Numbered from the stretch's first letter, positions 22,263 to 34,512 are shown. The stretch: 64,000 nt of DNA from Misgurnus anguillicaudatus (GCF_027580225.2 NC_073346.2:3893501-3957500); one strand, 5' to 3'. A program made the numbers and translations. The notes: a model not told the origin generated them from the letters alone.

Positions 22263-22900
22263 TACAAGGTCGTTGTAAAAGAAAGATGTCCGCTGGTGTT
22301 GTTTGTAACGAGATTAGGGGAATCACAGTTTCATCCTAATCGTTGGTGTCACATTCATTTCAAGCTTTGATGAGGGTGTCGAAGTTAAAGATATCAAGGT
22401 TGCGTGTTTACAGAGTGTTCTTTACGTCACGTGGGATGATTTTGTGGAGAGATAAGCAAATCACAAAAATGATTTAGCAGGCTTTTCACAGGGAGGGTCA
22501 CGTTTTTGTCACATGTGCTTTATCTCGTGCAACTCGAGAGTCAGTTCATCATTTTACGCAGACACACCTACATTTACTAGAGCTTAGTAACGCTGCCTCT
22601 CTGATGACGTTTTGGAGGACAACAGCTTTTTCCCCAAGAGAAGAGTGTCTCAAGCTGAAGCAAGACTTCTCCACTTAAAGAGCTCTCACGTACTCTGTTA
22701 GAAGACTGAAGCAGGCTCCTGCTCATTTGTGGCATCCTAGTAACATTTACTCTGTCCGCAGACCGGCGAGTAATGAACAGGTCATGATAAAGAAATTCCA
22801 TCTTTGTCTGCAAGCGTTATCAGACCAGAGGAGGCATGAGACGTAAAGCTCTGGACCTGAGCCCTGAGCCCGGATGGCGCTCCCTGCCACCTGTAAGTCG
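22263..22900. other. intergenic stretch, no gene recognised
   Basis: No convincing frame or RNA gene. A GTAAGT donor-like word occurs at 22,892, just before the CCAAT array. Confidence 0.4.
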
Positions 22901-22920
22901 TGGTTATTCTTGGTTATGAC

Positions 22921-23205
22921 AGCCAATCACGTTCCCCGCTGAAACCAAGATTTGCAAGCAACGGCCAATCAGCGTTCCCGGATGAAACCAAGATTCGCAA
23001 GCAACGGCCAGTCAGCGTTCCCGGCTGAAACCAAGATTTGCATGCAACGGCCAATCAGCGTTCCCGGCTGAAACCAAGATTTGCAAGCAATGGCCAATCA
23101 GCGCTCCTGGCTGAAACCAAGATTCGCATGCAATGACCAATCAGCGCTCGTATCGCTATCATGAACCTGTCTGCTAGTAACAACCAAGAATTGACCAATC
23201 AACGT
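22921..23205 (+). promoter_or_regulatory. phased CCAAT-box array, putative gene B promoter
   Basis: CCAAT words lie at 22,923, 22,965, 23,051, 23,094, 23,137 and 23,195, with a mutated CCAGT at 23,008. The spacing is 42-43 bp for all but the last. The unit also holds GCTGAAACCAAGATT. CCAAT is the NF-Y site; an array before a splice donor and upstream of gene B suggests a TATA-less promoter. The regulatory role is inferred. Confidence 0.6.
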
Positions 23206-23253
23206 CAAGAGCCCCCCAGAGCTTGCGGATTACGACCGGAGAAACATCTTCAG
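23200..23253 (+). other. putative non-coding first exon of gene B
   Basis: The sequence ends ACATCTTCAG|GTAAGTCAC, a strong donor, directly after the CCAAT array. The first gene B coding exon begins with an acceptor immediately before its ATG at 24,672, so an upstream non-coding exon is required. Confidence 0.45.
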
Positions 23254-23388
23254 GTAAGTCACTTGTCAACAAAAATAAAGTAGCAAATATTTTAAATTGT
23301 TTTAAACGAAAAACCTCTAGCACAGACTAGCTTTGTAATTTAGGTAACTAATCCAAACTAATAATTAAACGTCAAATGTTATTTTATA

Positions 23389-23447
<59 letters not shown>

Positions 23448-23448
23448 T
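23389..23448. repeat. (AT)n/(GT)n microsatellite
   Basis: TA repeats with one GTA interruption run into TGTGTGTGTG. Confidence 0.95.
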
Positions 23449-24671
23449 GTTGTAATCGTTATAACGTTACTGTAATCAAACTTATATGTTTTATAGATTT
23501 GCCGAGTAATCAAAATAAAGTATAACGTTACAGTTTACTACATCTTTACTACAACTTCGTACACAGTAAGTTACATGCTTCTATTTTTAGTACAGTAGCA
23601 AATTTTTAATTGTTTTAAACGAAACACCTGTACCGTTAGCCAGGCTAACATTAGCTTTGTAATTTAGGTCATTAATACAAACTTTTAATTAAACATCAAT
23701 TGTTATTTTATATGTTGTTGTTATAATTGTTATACTGTAAGTTAATGTTTTATAGATTCACAGAGCAATAAAGTATAACTGTAAGTTACTACAGCTTTAC
23801 TACAGCTTCGTACACAGTAAGTTACATGCTTCTATTTTTAGAACCTTTAAGTGTATTTTGATGCTAAACTTACTTGTTTTAGCTAAATCAATTGTAAATG
23901 CATGATTTAACGTTAAATGCTTTACTTTTAACGTTATTAGAGCTTACTCTGGAATATAATGCTGATATGTTAGTTAACATTTTGAATCTGTTGGAAAAAT
24001 ATACATATTTATATACATAGAATAATAAAAATCAACACTGTAAGGTGATCATGAGTAAATATATGCAATTTCTGCGTTATTAATGTGATTTTTTTTGTCA
24101 AAACATGAAATATAAATAGTCAGAGTCAATATGTTTGTTATCAGACATCAAAATAATATCAATCTATGCACAAGTTTTCTATTTTGGATGAGGGACTGTT
24201 ATGAATGTTATGGAAGTGAAAAAAAGACACACGTTTTTGAGAGAAAACATTGTAGGATTTCAGTGAATTATTATGCACAAACCAGAAGCCAAAAACAAAA
24301 CAAATAGAGAAGGGATGACCCTTTTTTAAAACAAAAACAATGCATTTAAATGTAATTTTCATGTGTGCATTAAAGAGGAATATGTACTGTTATGGATGTG
24401 ACAGTTCTGAAATGGTTTTTATATGATTATGAAAAAGACATACTTAAAATGCTTTAAAATCTTTAAGAAAGAGACCTCACACGGGTATAAAAACCACAAA
24501 TTTTTGACATCTAAGCAATAAATGCAGTGAAAATCTTTGGTAAAAAATGTTTCATGGTAAAGTTAGCATTTGTAAGGAATTGCCCATATAGTAATGTAAT
24601 TTACACAGCTGGATTACCAAATGTGTTTTCTTTTTCTCTGTAATATTTATATCTTCATTTTTTTAATTCAG

Positions 24672-25410
24672 ATGGAGCCTCGCTTCAGGAGACGGGCTGA
24701 TGGCAGCCTGAATCTTTCGGACACACTGGAAGCAGCAAAGGTGAAGGAAGCCAACAAAGGAAAGCCTTACACAAGACCCCTGTCCCCGGAGGCTGTGCTG
24801 GACAAGGCCAAGAAAAGCTTAAGTCAGCACCATGGAGATCCAGCTAACAGAAAGCACCTGCTGGGTTTCTTTGAAATCCAGTTTGGTATCTTTCGTGGGC
24901 AAACATTCAGGAATGGGTTGCAGAAAATGCACTAGGGTATGCTGCTTACCTGGTTGCATCTATGAAGAGGGACCCCACAGGAGGCAGCAAAGACTCTCAA
25001 GAACATGCCCACAACAAGGGGAGTTTCAGGGAGTATATTGAGCTCTTTCCTTCTGGCAAAATTGCCATTGCTATGAAGGAAGAGCAAAATTATGCAAAAG
25101 CTTCCAAGCACGATGCCCCTACTCAGCACGCTGCACCCACCCAGCACGCTGCACCCACCCAGCACGCTGCACCCACCCAGCACGCTGCACCCACCCAGCA
25201 CGCTGCACCTACCCAGCACGCTGCACCCACCCAGCACGCTGCACCCACCCAGCACGCTGCACCCACCCAGCACACTGCACCTACCCAGCACGCTGCCACC
25301 ACCCATGCTTCCACTGCCTCTCTACGCTCCCTCTTGGTTGGGAAGTTGCCTGACCAAAGAACCCTGACCAAGACCATAAAAAGGATGGTTTCCCCCATCA
25401 AAACCACACC
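24672..25410 (+). pseudogene. gene B exon: N-terminus and Pro-Thr-Gln-His repeat, frameshifted
   Basis: AG|ATG starts 'MEPRFRRRADGSLNLSDTLE'. This frame stops at TAG 24,933. A second frame, open only after 24,874, continues 'EWVAENALGYAAYLVASM' and runs through a hexapeptide repeat (about 25,117-25,300) to a donor GTAAGC in phase 1. A small indel between 24,875 and 24,932 is implied. Confidence 0.7.
25117..25300 (+). repeat. 18-bp coding minisatellite (Ala-Pro-Thr-Gln-His-Ala)n
   Basis: About ten 18-bp units of CACGCTGCACCCACCCAG type stay in frame with gene B. On the minus strand they give an artefactual Gly/Cys/Val repeat frame. Confidence 0.95.
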
Positions 25411-25507
25411 TTGTAAGCAAACATTTATGTGTAAAATACTTGGTTTGTTTTTTGTATTTGTTGCTGTTCAGGAGTCATGTTTAATTGTCCCTTGTTTTGT
25501 TTTGTAG

Positions 25508-25731
25508 CTTTGGCCCAGGCACGTGCACGACCCTCTGCCACCCTCACCCATCCAACTGTGTCCATTGAGGAAGCCACAGGGCCCACAGCCACCCTCACCG
25601 ACCCGACTGTGTCCATTGAAGCCACCGCAGGGCCCTCAGCCACCCTAACCCACCCCTCTGTGTCCACTGAGATAGATGACAGCACACTGCTGGCAGAGGC
25701 AACTATGTTTGAGGAGGCACATGTGGCATGT
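25508..25731 (+). CDS. gene B exon: Thr/Pro/Ser repeats
   Basis: The acceptor is TTTTGTAG and the donor GTACGT; both ends are phase 1. About three repeats of roughly 20 residues each contain 'ATLTHPTVSIE'. Probably a disordered linker. Confidence 0.65.
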
Positions 25732-26405
25732 ACGTTTATACTTATTTAAAACATATAACAAAATATTCAAGTGTCCTTTACAGGCATAATAAAGTAAAGT
25801 AAAACAATGGGTGGGTTGCACCGACAAGGATTAGGCCCAAACATTTAATCTTGTTTAAAAATAAACAGGGTTACATTTAAATTATCATTTTGATCCAGGT
25901 TTAAATTTTACATTAAACCTAGATTATGCATGACAAATGCGCTGGCACAGCATTATATCACAATATCTGAGCTTTTTTCCTGCCACATTGCTCCATTAAT
26001 CAATACAATAGACTGTTTTAATAGATTGTCAAATGTTATTATTTTGAATCAACCCTTTAGATTTCCGATGCATGTAGGTAGTGATTTATAATACAAAAAT
26101 GACTTTACCTTTGCCTGCATAAACTGTTTATTTTCTTTTGAATGACAACGTCAACATTGTTGCTGTTTAATTACAGCAAATTCATCGTGGCGGACAAAAT
26201 AAATCACAGATGAAGGGTGTAGTTAAGGTTTTAATCTAAGATTTGTTAATCTGTGTTTAAATTGAAGTAGTGCAACACAAGTCAAATTAAAATTAAACTA
26301 AGATCAACAAACCCTGGATTAGCTCTAAACTGTCTGTCAAATTCTAGGCTTAATTGAAGCCTTGTTGGTGCAACAATGTGAATTAGTGTTTATGTTTTTT
26401 TCCAG

Positions 26406-27359
26406 CAAAACGAGTCTGTCTTCCAGCTGGATGGATACACACCCTGCCTGAAGTAGACCAAAGGTGGATATCCAAGGCCCTGTTCAGGTGGGCTGCACCA
26501 GGCCGTCCTGAGCTGATCTATAACAGGGTGGACAAACTTTGGTGGTATCCTCCACCGGTACCACTGAAGACCAGTAGTGCTCCTTCCTTGGAGAATTACT
26601 TTGGCCATCCTCTGCTGCTCTGGATGCCACGAAAGCTGTGGCAATTGAAGCTGACCTGTCCACATCCAGACTGTCAGAAAGACCTTCTGACCTCAGCTGG
26701 CCTGCATCAAAAGATCAGGGTCGTGATTGCTTTAAATAGTGTGTACTTTGTGGCATCTGAGTACCTGGCCTGCCGAAGATGTAAGAGAAAGGTCATCAGC
26801 TGGAGCCATGATATCGTCTCCCAACTCGACATTGGCCACAGAGTGCAGTTCCCCTGCATTCTAACCTCAAAACTTGCATGTGACTTTCAGGTAGTATGTT
26901 TGATGCGTCAACGAGGCCTGGGAAACAGCAGCAGCCAGATCCAGCGCAAGCTGCAGGAGCATCATGCTGAGGTCTGGTTGCAAAAAACAGTCCAATATCT
27001 TACAGATTGCAAGGGGATTGCCAGTGCTGTCACATCAAGCTTGATACTGCCTGTGACATTTGAACCGCTTCCTCCAATGCCTTCTGTCCCTAAGCACCGG
27101 TGGCTGATGCAGGTCTATGCCCAGGATGTCCTGCAACGGCTGGATGAGATCAAGGCCGCTATAACATCACAATATGGTCGGATCTTAAAAATGGATTCCA
27201 CAAAAAAAGTAGCCAGAAAACTAGCAGGACCCAGCTATGGCACCGCTGCCTGGGCAACCAATGTTGGAAATGAGCATGGACAGGTGATCATGTCCGTGCT
27301 CACAGCAAGTGAGGGTTTTGGTCTTGGGCCAATGATTGAAGGCCTCATTCGGAGATACA
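26406..27359 (+). CDS. gene B exon, 5' part: DUF6729-like region and first candidate Asp
   Basis: The acceptor is TTTTTCCAG, phase 1. The frame is open over 318 codons and contains 'LLLWMPRKLW', CPHPDC ... CRRC, 'QRGLGNS' and KMDSTKK, then runs into a transposon. It equals gene A exons 5, 6 and the start of 7 fused without introns. Confidence 0.85.
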
Positions 27360-27652
27360 CACAGCAAAATCCCCGGTGTTAAATAAACACTGTGGGTGTA
27401 TATATAATCCACTCCCAGATGGGTGTGTATAAAGACCGGTGTTAAAATTTAACACTGAAGCAGTGTTAAAGTTAATGAGATAATGAAGTGATGATTAAGA
27501 CATTAATGGTGAACACCTGCTGGTCATTCTGTGTCAAATCAACTTCATTTGAGAATTTTCCCTGTCTGTAATTTTTTTATTTTGATGACTCTTTTTCTGG
27601 ATAAAGTAATACTAAAATATTTAAATGTAATAGATGAAATCCCCATAGTTAA

Positions 27653-28090
27653 AGGGGACATATTATGAGATTTTTTCAAAGATGTAAACTAAGTCTAAAA
27701 TAGGTCTGAGCAAAAGTGTGCCGTTTTGGGTGTGTCATTTAAAATGCAAATGAGCGGATGAAGTGCAACCACTGATCACAATGATGGTGGTTTGTTGCAA
27801 TTGAAACTAAATTGTGCTGTGAAATATTTTATCCCTCTCTTTCTCTCCATACTAAATGGTTGTGCTGTGGTTGGATAGTGCAGATAAAGGGGGCGGTATT
27901 ACCTTAGTCTGACCTCACAATCAGGGCCAAATTACACTGACCTATTTTTTCACATGCTTGCAGAAACTGGTTTACCACACCTAAGTTCTGGGGTTGATCT
28001 TTGTAACAGTTTCTAGGTTGATAGAAGCACTGGGGACACAATTATAGCACTTAAACATGGAAAAAGTCAGATTTTCATAATATGTCCCCT
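27653..28090 (+). mobile_element. TTAA MITE (AGGGGACATATTATGA family), copy 1
   Basis: Inverted ends AGGGGACATATTATGA and its complement, flanked by TTAA at 27,649-27,652 and 28,091-28,094. Same family as copy 2 at 29,075. Confidence 0.85.
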
Positions 28091-29074
28091 TTAAATAAAC
28101 ACTATCATCATCTCTGTTTGAAAACTAAAATTACAACTTGCTTGCAGAGTTACATGGATAACTTCGATACAACTGCTGTAAATCTGGTTAATAAAGTTAG
28201 TCACCATTGTGCCGATTAGTATTTCCTTTAGTTGGGTACTTGGGTCTTAAAGTTTATTTTTAGTTTTTTTCTGCTCATTGTGGCAGTGTGTTTATTACAC
28301 TTTTGTTAGAGCAGAGGAAGATGAGATAAATGAAGTTTTAAACTGTTACAATGTTAATTATTATGAAAACATAAGTGTTGTGACTCAATGTTCTCATACA
28401 AAAAAAAAATCACTGTATATAAATGTATAATTTTATATTTGGTCCACCCCATGAAATCCATATAGCCTTAAGAGTTAATATTTTTCACCGAAATCTAATT
28501 TGTGGTGTCAGTCAGACACACGGAGACATCAACAATCAGCCTATAAAACACAATCATGGTGACAATCAACAACAAAGCTTCATGCCGCAATGCATGCTGG
28601 GTACCAGGATTGTATAAAACTCATTCATAACTCCCATCATGCATTGTGACATGACAAAATTGTGCAAATTTCTTACCATTTACTGTCACCCTTGTTGAGA
28701 TTTGTATCATAAGTTATGATGTCTCTCTTAAGCAAAAAAAAAAAAAAAAAAAAAAAACTGAAGCATTACAGCAGTCTTACAGAACAGTGTCTTTCATAGA
28801 GCATCTTTGTATTTGCATTGTTGTCTTTATCATTTATTTATGACCAAATGTTTTAATGATTGGTAAAGAATAAAATAAATAACCAATCTCAGATGCTATG
28901 AAATGTTTTCCCTCTACATCAAGCAATGAACAAACAGTCTTAATAAAACAATGATACAATTGCTAAAAGAGGAAAATTAGTTTAGTGAAGGTTAAAGGAA
29001 GAATGCCTAACTAAAGGAAACGTTAATCACAATAATGGTGACTTCAAATGAACTCATAACAAACACAAACTTAA

Positions 29075-29511
29075 GGGGACATATTATGAAAATCTGACTT
29101 TTTCCATGTTTAAGTGCTATAATTGTGTCCCCAGTGCTTCTATCAACCTAGAAAATGTTAAAAAGATCAACCCAATAACTTAGTTTTGGTAAACCATTTT
29201 CTGCAAGCATGTGAAAAAATAGGTCATTGTAATTTGGCCCTTATTGTGATGTCAGAATAAGGTAATACCGCCCCCTTTATCTGCACTATCCAACCACAGC
29301 ACAACCATTTAGTATGGAGAGAAAGAGAGAGATAAAATATTTCACAGCACAATTTAGTTTCAATTGCAACAAACCACCATCATTGTGATCAGTGGTTGCA
29401 CTTCATCCGCTCATTTGCATTTTAAATGACACACCCAAAACGGCACACTTTTGCTCAGACCTATTTTAGACTTAGTTTACATCTTAGAAAGAATCTCATA
29501 ATATGTCCCCT
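29075..29511 (-). mobile_element. TTAA MITE (AGGGGACATATTATGA family), copy 2
   Basis: Nearly the full reverse complement of copy 1, flanked by TTAA at 29,071-29,074 and 29,512-29,515. One terminal A is missing at its left end. Confidence 0.85.
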
Positions 29512-30033
29512 TTAAGATTTAATGTGATACATTCTGTGATTACATCACGTCAGAAAGAAGATTTGTTTACTAAATCACGTGTGTGGATGCTTGTATTTTG
29601 TTCTGACAGCTGTTTAGAAGTTAAACTTATCGTCCCGGTTTAGAAAATAACGCTGCAAGTTATAATTTTAGTTTTTTTTAACAGAGATGATGATAGAGAG
29701 GTAAACGTGAAAGATTGCAGCTTTTGGAGTCATAGACCCAACAATGTTCATTTAATACTGGGGATTTCGCTGTATTCATCTATTGCATTTTGTCTTTCTT
29801 CATAATTTTAGTATTACTTTCTCCCAAAAAAATTCCAGGAAAATTTAGTTAATTTGACACAGAATGACAAGCAGGTGTTCACCATTAATGTCTTAATCAT
29901 CACTTCATTGTCTCATTGACTTTGACACTGCTTCAGTGTTGCATTTTAGCACCGGTCTTTGTGCACACCCATCTGGGAGTGGATTGTATATACACCCACA
30001 GTGTTTGTTTAACACCGGGGATTTTGCTGTGCA

Positions 30034-30672
30034 GAGTGGCTGGGGTAGCTCCTCCCGAGGTACTGTATGTGGACCGAGACTGCTGTGGCAACACTCTTCT
30101 GAGGAGGATGTTTGAAGAGTGGGAGCAAATGACCATCCGGTTGGATATATGGCACTTTATGCGGAGATTTTCTGTGGGTTGCACCACCGACTGTCACCCG
30201 TTATATGCCACATTTATGAGTCGCCTCAGCCACTGTATTTTCATGTGGGACCAGGACGACCTGACGGCCCTGAAGATGACAAAGCGTGCAGAGCTAGAAG
30301 CTGACTGGAGACCATCATCTGAAGCTGATGTACTGCGCCGTATCAGCCGTAGCGAGCTAGCCCTACATTGCAGGAGAACCACTCGTGGGAACAAGGAGAC
30401 CCTGACAATGATTGAGAGCCTCATTCAGGCCTTTGAAGGAGATGCTGGTCGTGACACTCTGGGAGTCCCTTTAATAAACTCAGCCCGGATGAGTGAGATC
30501 ATAAAGTCCCAGCGAAAGCATGTGGCCTGCATCCAGGATCCTCAAGGTGTGCAGCTCTACATGCAGACGGGCACTTTAATGAAGGGAGGGCATCGTCTGC
30601 CAACTTACCGCTGTGCCAGAGGTTCTACTTCGCTGGAGTCTTTTCATCTGCACCTCAACAGATTCATCCCAG
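30034..30672 (+). CDS. gene B exon, 3' part: second Asp, Trp-His and Glu motifs
   Basis: It continues directly after the transposon: YVDRDCC, DIWHFMRR, 'ELALHCRRTTRG' and 'RCARGSTSLESFHLHLNRF'. It ends at a GTAAGT donor in phase 1, the same place as gene A exon 7. The frame is open throughout. Confidence 0.85.
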
Positions 30673-30791
30673 GTAAGTAATTTTAGTCACAGAATTTTTT
30701 TAATAAGATTTTACTTAATTATATATTGAAATAATTATGAGAATAGCAAGAACAGTTATTTATGTATTTATATGATTTTTTTAATGTACAG

Positions 30792-30995
30792 GCACGCTGG
30801 CAAGTGACACCTTTTTTCAGGCGTATCTTTTGGATGGACTTGCAAGGTGGAATGAGGACCGGGCTGTGGCAGCAACGACTGATGAGCAGCAGCCACATTC
30901 CTATAGTCATCTTCTCCGTCATGCTGCCAATATTCTTTCAGAGGAGGTCATGGGCATGAAAATCAGCCCTTATGTTGGGCCAAGAAAGTACACTG
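30792..30995 (+). CDS. gene B exon equivalent to gene A exon 8
   Basis: The acceptor is ATGTACAG and the donor GTAGAT, phase 1. It reads 'FFQAYLLDGLARWNEDR' to 'GPRKYTG', matching gene A exon 8. The next family exon is 32 kb away. Confidence 0.8.
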
Positions 30996-31025
30996 GTAGA
31001 TAACTGTTTGTTGTTTTTGGTGACA

Positions 31026-31028
<3 letters not shown>

Positions 31029-31115
<87 letters not shown>
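31029..31115. repeat. (CA)n microsatellite near the donor of the 32-kb intron
   Basis: An 87-bp uninterrupted AC run begins 33 bp inside the intron. Confidence 0.97.
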
Positions 31116-31118
<3 letters not shown>

Positions 31119-31443
31119 TGGTTTTTGTGATATACAAGGACACTCCAGCCCAAACCCGTTTTTTGCTGAAGTAGGGGGACACCCCTTTCCACTTGCTTTA
31201 CAGTGATGTGGAGGATATCAAAAATTTTATTTTGAGCCATACAACACAGATTTCACTTCAAAGTTTGTTTACACACAACACAATGTATACTATAGCAACC
31301 TGACAAAATACGCATTTATGAGGACATTTGATAATTAGATGGAAGCCCCACCCATGACAAACATTATTATGAGGACAATGATTATGCACACACACACATG
31401 ATTTTAAAGTGTATTACAGGGTCCAACGTGAATTAATGGGACA

Positions 31444-31860
31444 TAGCTTAACACAAACACAAAAGTGATGGCAGTGTGCATTAAAGGGACACAACTGATT
31501 TACAAGGACAAATGATTAAACACAAACACAAAAGTGATGGCAGTGTGCATTAAAGGGACACAACTGATTTACAAGGACAAATGATTAAACACAAACACAA
31601 AAGTGATGGCAGTGTGCATTAAAGGGACACAACTGATTTACAAGGACAAATGATTAAACACAAACACAAAAGTGATGGCAGTGTGTATTAAAGGGACACA
31701 ACTGATTTACAAGGACAAATGATTAAACACAAACACAAAAGTGATGGCAGTGTGCATTAAAGGGACACAACTGATTTACAAGGACAAATGATTAAACACA
31801 AACACAAAAGTGATGGCAGTGTGTATTAAAGGGACACAACTGATCTATAAGGACATTAGA
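31444..31860. repeat. 69-bp tandem repeat, six copies
   Basis: Units of exactly 69 bp (starts 31,451, 31,520, 31,589 and so on) share AAAGTGATGGCAGTGTGCAT with very few differences, so the expansion is recent. Confidence 0.95.
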
Positions 31861-32411
31861 CTCAGCACACAGTAACATTAACATTATAACCTTTCATAAA
31901 CATACAGTAAAAAACAGCAGTAAACACTGTTGAAACCACAATAAAAGGTTCATGACATATGGGCTTTTAATTTTTTATGTTCACCAAGTTTTTATGTTAC
32001 TACAGTTTTTGCATAGAAAACGTGCAAAATTAAGAAATTTTGACCTTTTGCACTCTGTTTCAAGTGATATAAATGGCAAAATATGTGTGACACTGTCACA
32101 CAACAAACATGTTGTACCGCTCATCATATACAGTATATTGTGATTTTATGTATATTTCAGTTTTAATAGGTTTCACATGTTTTCATTTATTCTATTTTAT
32201 TCCTTTTGTGTTATGTCTTTTTTAGTTTTGGGCTTATTTAAAGACCTGTCTATCAGCTAGAATTCTGACCCTCAAAGACCTGTTAGTCTGCCTTTAAAAT
32301 GTCCACCTCCACTCCATTTATTATCCTAAATTAGATGCACCTGTATGAGGTCGTTAGCTGCATAAAGACACCTGTCAACCCCATACAATCAGTAAGAATC
32401 CAACTACTAAC

Positions 32412-33005
32412 ATGGCCAAGACCAAAGAGCTTTCCAAAGACAGAGACAAAATTGTACACCTCCACAAGGCTGAAAAGGGCTACAGGGAAATTGCCAAGCA
32501 GCTTGATGAAAAAAGGTCCACTGTTTGAGCAATCATTAGAAAATGGAAGAAGCTAAACATGACTGTCAATCTCCCTCGGACTGGGGCTCCATGCAAGATC
32601 TCACCTTGTGTGGTCTCAATGATCCTAAGAAAGGTGAGAAATCAGCCCAGAACTACATAGGAGGAGCTGGTCAATGACCTGAAAAGAGCTGGGACCACCG
32701 TTTCCAAGGTTACTGTTGGTAATACACTAAGACATCATGATTTGAAATCATGCATGGCACGGAAGCTTCCCCTGCTTAAACCAGCACATGTCCAGGCCCG
32801 TCTTAAGTTTGCCAATGACCATTTGGGTGATCCAGAGGAGTCAATGGAAAAAAGTCATGTGGTCAGAAGAGACCAAAATAGAACTTTTTGGTCATAATTC
32901 CACTAAACGTGTTTGAAGGAAGAAGAATGATGAGTACCATCCCAAGAACACCATCCCTACTGTGAAGCATGGGGGTGGTATTATCATGCTTTTGGACAAT
33001 TTCAG
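32412..33005 (+). pseudogene. Tc1 transposase N-terminal pseudogene
   Basis: It reads '[10 protein letters not shown]' with the Tc1 helix-turn-helix ('REIAKQL'), 'AIIRKWKK', 'NLPRTGAP', 'TLRHHDLKSCMARK' and 'ARLKFANDH', then the region of the first catalytic Asp is frameshifted. Several stops are present. The C-terminal half is missing. Confidence 0.85.
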
Positions 33006-33254
33006 ACCCCTCCATTACTCTATGAATACTTATTTTCCTCATATACAATATATATATACAATGGAGTGATGAGGGTGATGACTGTCAGGTGAAGAAGATT
33101 AAAGACCTGAAGGATTGATCATGTAAGGGAGAGTGAAGGATGATGGGAAATGGAGTTCCTAGGGAGATGACTGGGAAAATAAAAAGAAACAGGCAGGCAG
33201 ACAGAACAGAACTGTTACAGTACTTCCCTCCTTTAGGTGCATCCACGCACTTAA

Positions 33255-33834
33255 GGGCGCACTCACACTATCCAAACCAAACCGCGCTCGGGCGCGTTTG
33301 ACCCCCAAAGCCTGGTTTGTTTGACAAGTGTGATCGCTCTGTTCCGCGCCCGGGCGCAGATTGGTTAATCGCGCCACGGCCGGGTTGCAGAGGTGGGCCG
33401 GAGCGCGGTTCACTTGGGCTCAGGCGCGGAAGGCTGTAGTGTGAGCGCATTCGACGTCAGCTGCGCGACCACTCACCTTCATCTGCCGCCGTAAAAAACC
33501 TTTTGATGCGCGCAGCGGGGTTACGTGAATGTCCGAGCTGCGCACGTGACAGATCAACTAAGCAATATGATGACATGTGAGAGGGCTGTCTGTAATCGCG
33601 CACCAAACGACTCCGGGTAAAAACCACAGACTTATCATTATGGTGGGTTCCAGTGTTAAGGGAGAGCTTTACTTCCTGCTTTTTTCAAAACAAACGCATC
33701 TTAATGACGAAAGCGCGCCCGGACTCGGATCGATAAAGAGTACAGTGTGAGTGCGTGCACCATGGGGGAGAAGGGAGGGGTAACAATCGCGCTGGGGCAT
33801 GGTTTGGTTTGGTTTGGATAATGTGAGTGCGCCC
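33255..33834. mobile_element. PIF/Harbinger-type MITE
   Basis: Inverted ends GGGCGCACTCACACTATCC and GGATAATGTGAGTGCGCCC bound 580 GC-rich bases. TAA flanks both sides (33,252-33,254 and 33,835-33,837), the 3-bp target of PIF/Harbinger. Confidence 0.85.
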
Positions 33835-34512
33835 TAAAACAAGAACAAAGTACTACCTGTGGGGGTTGTCCTAGAGGCTGGGAGGATAGACAGGATGGGA
33901 CAGTACAGGACGAGAAGCCACCAGGAAAGTGCACAAGACACCAGGAGTCAAGGAGGTGCAGGTAGTTCGGGTGGCCAATTCCTTGGGGAAACTTAAGGAG
34001 GTGTGTACCATCCAAATTTATACCATGGCCAGCATCATCACAGCTGCCACAACGACTTCAGGATCCAGTTCTGAGGGTGCTGGGCTAAGTTCGGGGGAGA
34101 CAGTGAGTGCTGGGCTGAGTTCAGGGAAGCCAGGAGAACAAGCGCTTAAGAGATAAATTGCATAGATGGGAAGAAATCATCATTAATATATGATCATCCA
34201 GCCCCACCTTAAAACACGCATTAGGGATGGCATCACCCCAGCTTTCCAGATGAGTCAACTCCATGATCTCAGCTACATATTCCTGCAGAGGCCGTCCATT
34301 TTGCTGAAGGTGAAGAAGCAAGTAGTCCTCTGGAGAATCAATTTTATAAGGTCTTTTCTGTTACGGTTTAGTGGTGGATGATGACAAAGAAGATGAGGAT
34401 AAATATAAACAAGAACTTCAATATACATTCCCTATGAAATAAACAATACATCTAGATCACAATAACGCAACGTAAACGAGAAGGGACAATGACTAAAAAA
34501 ACAACAGGGTAT

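Larger units (their letters stand above)
27360..30031. mobile_element. CACTA/EnSpm-like non-autonomous transposon inside the gene B exon
   Basis: Termini CACAGCAAAATCCCCGGTG and its complement bound 2,672 bp, with terminal inverted similarity of nearly 190 bp on each side. A CA dinucleotide flanks both ends (27,358-27,359 and 30,032-30,033). The CACxG start and short duplication fit EnSpm. Removing the element and one CA restores the gene B frame (Arg-Arg-Tyr then Arg-Val-Ala-Gly-Val). No transposase is present; two TTAA MITEs are nested inside. Confidence 0.85.

Noticed and set aside
22921..23205. CCAAT array as a transposon or CRISPR
   Set aside because: No inverted termini, no spacers; conserved CCAAT with helical phasing favours a regulatory array.
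24932..25407. Cys/Gly/Val repeat proteins on the minus strand
   Set aside because: Shadows of the 18-bp gene B minisatellite; no splice or domain support.
29916..30033. Start of the 254-codon frame at 29,916 as a real N-terminus
   Set aside because: Its first 39 codons come from the CACTA-like terminal repeat; the true exon resumes at 30,034.
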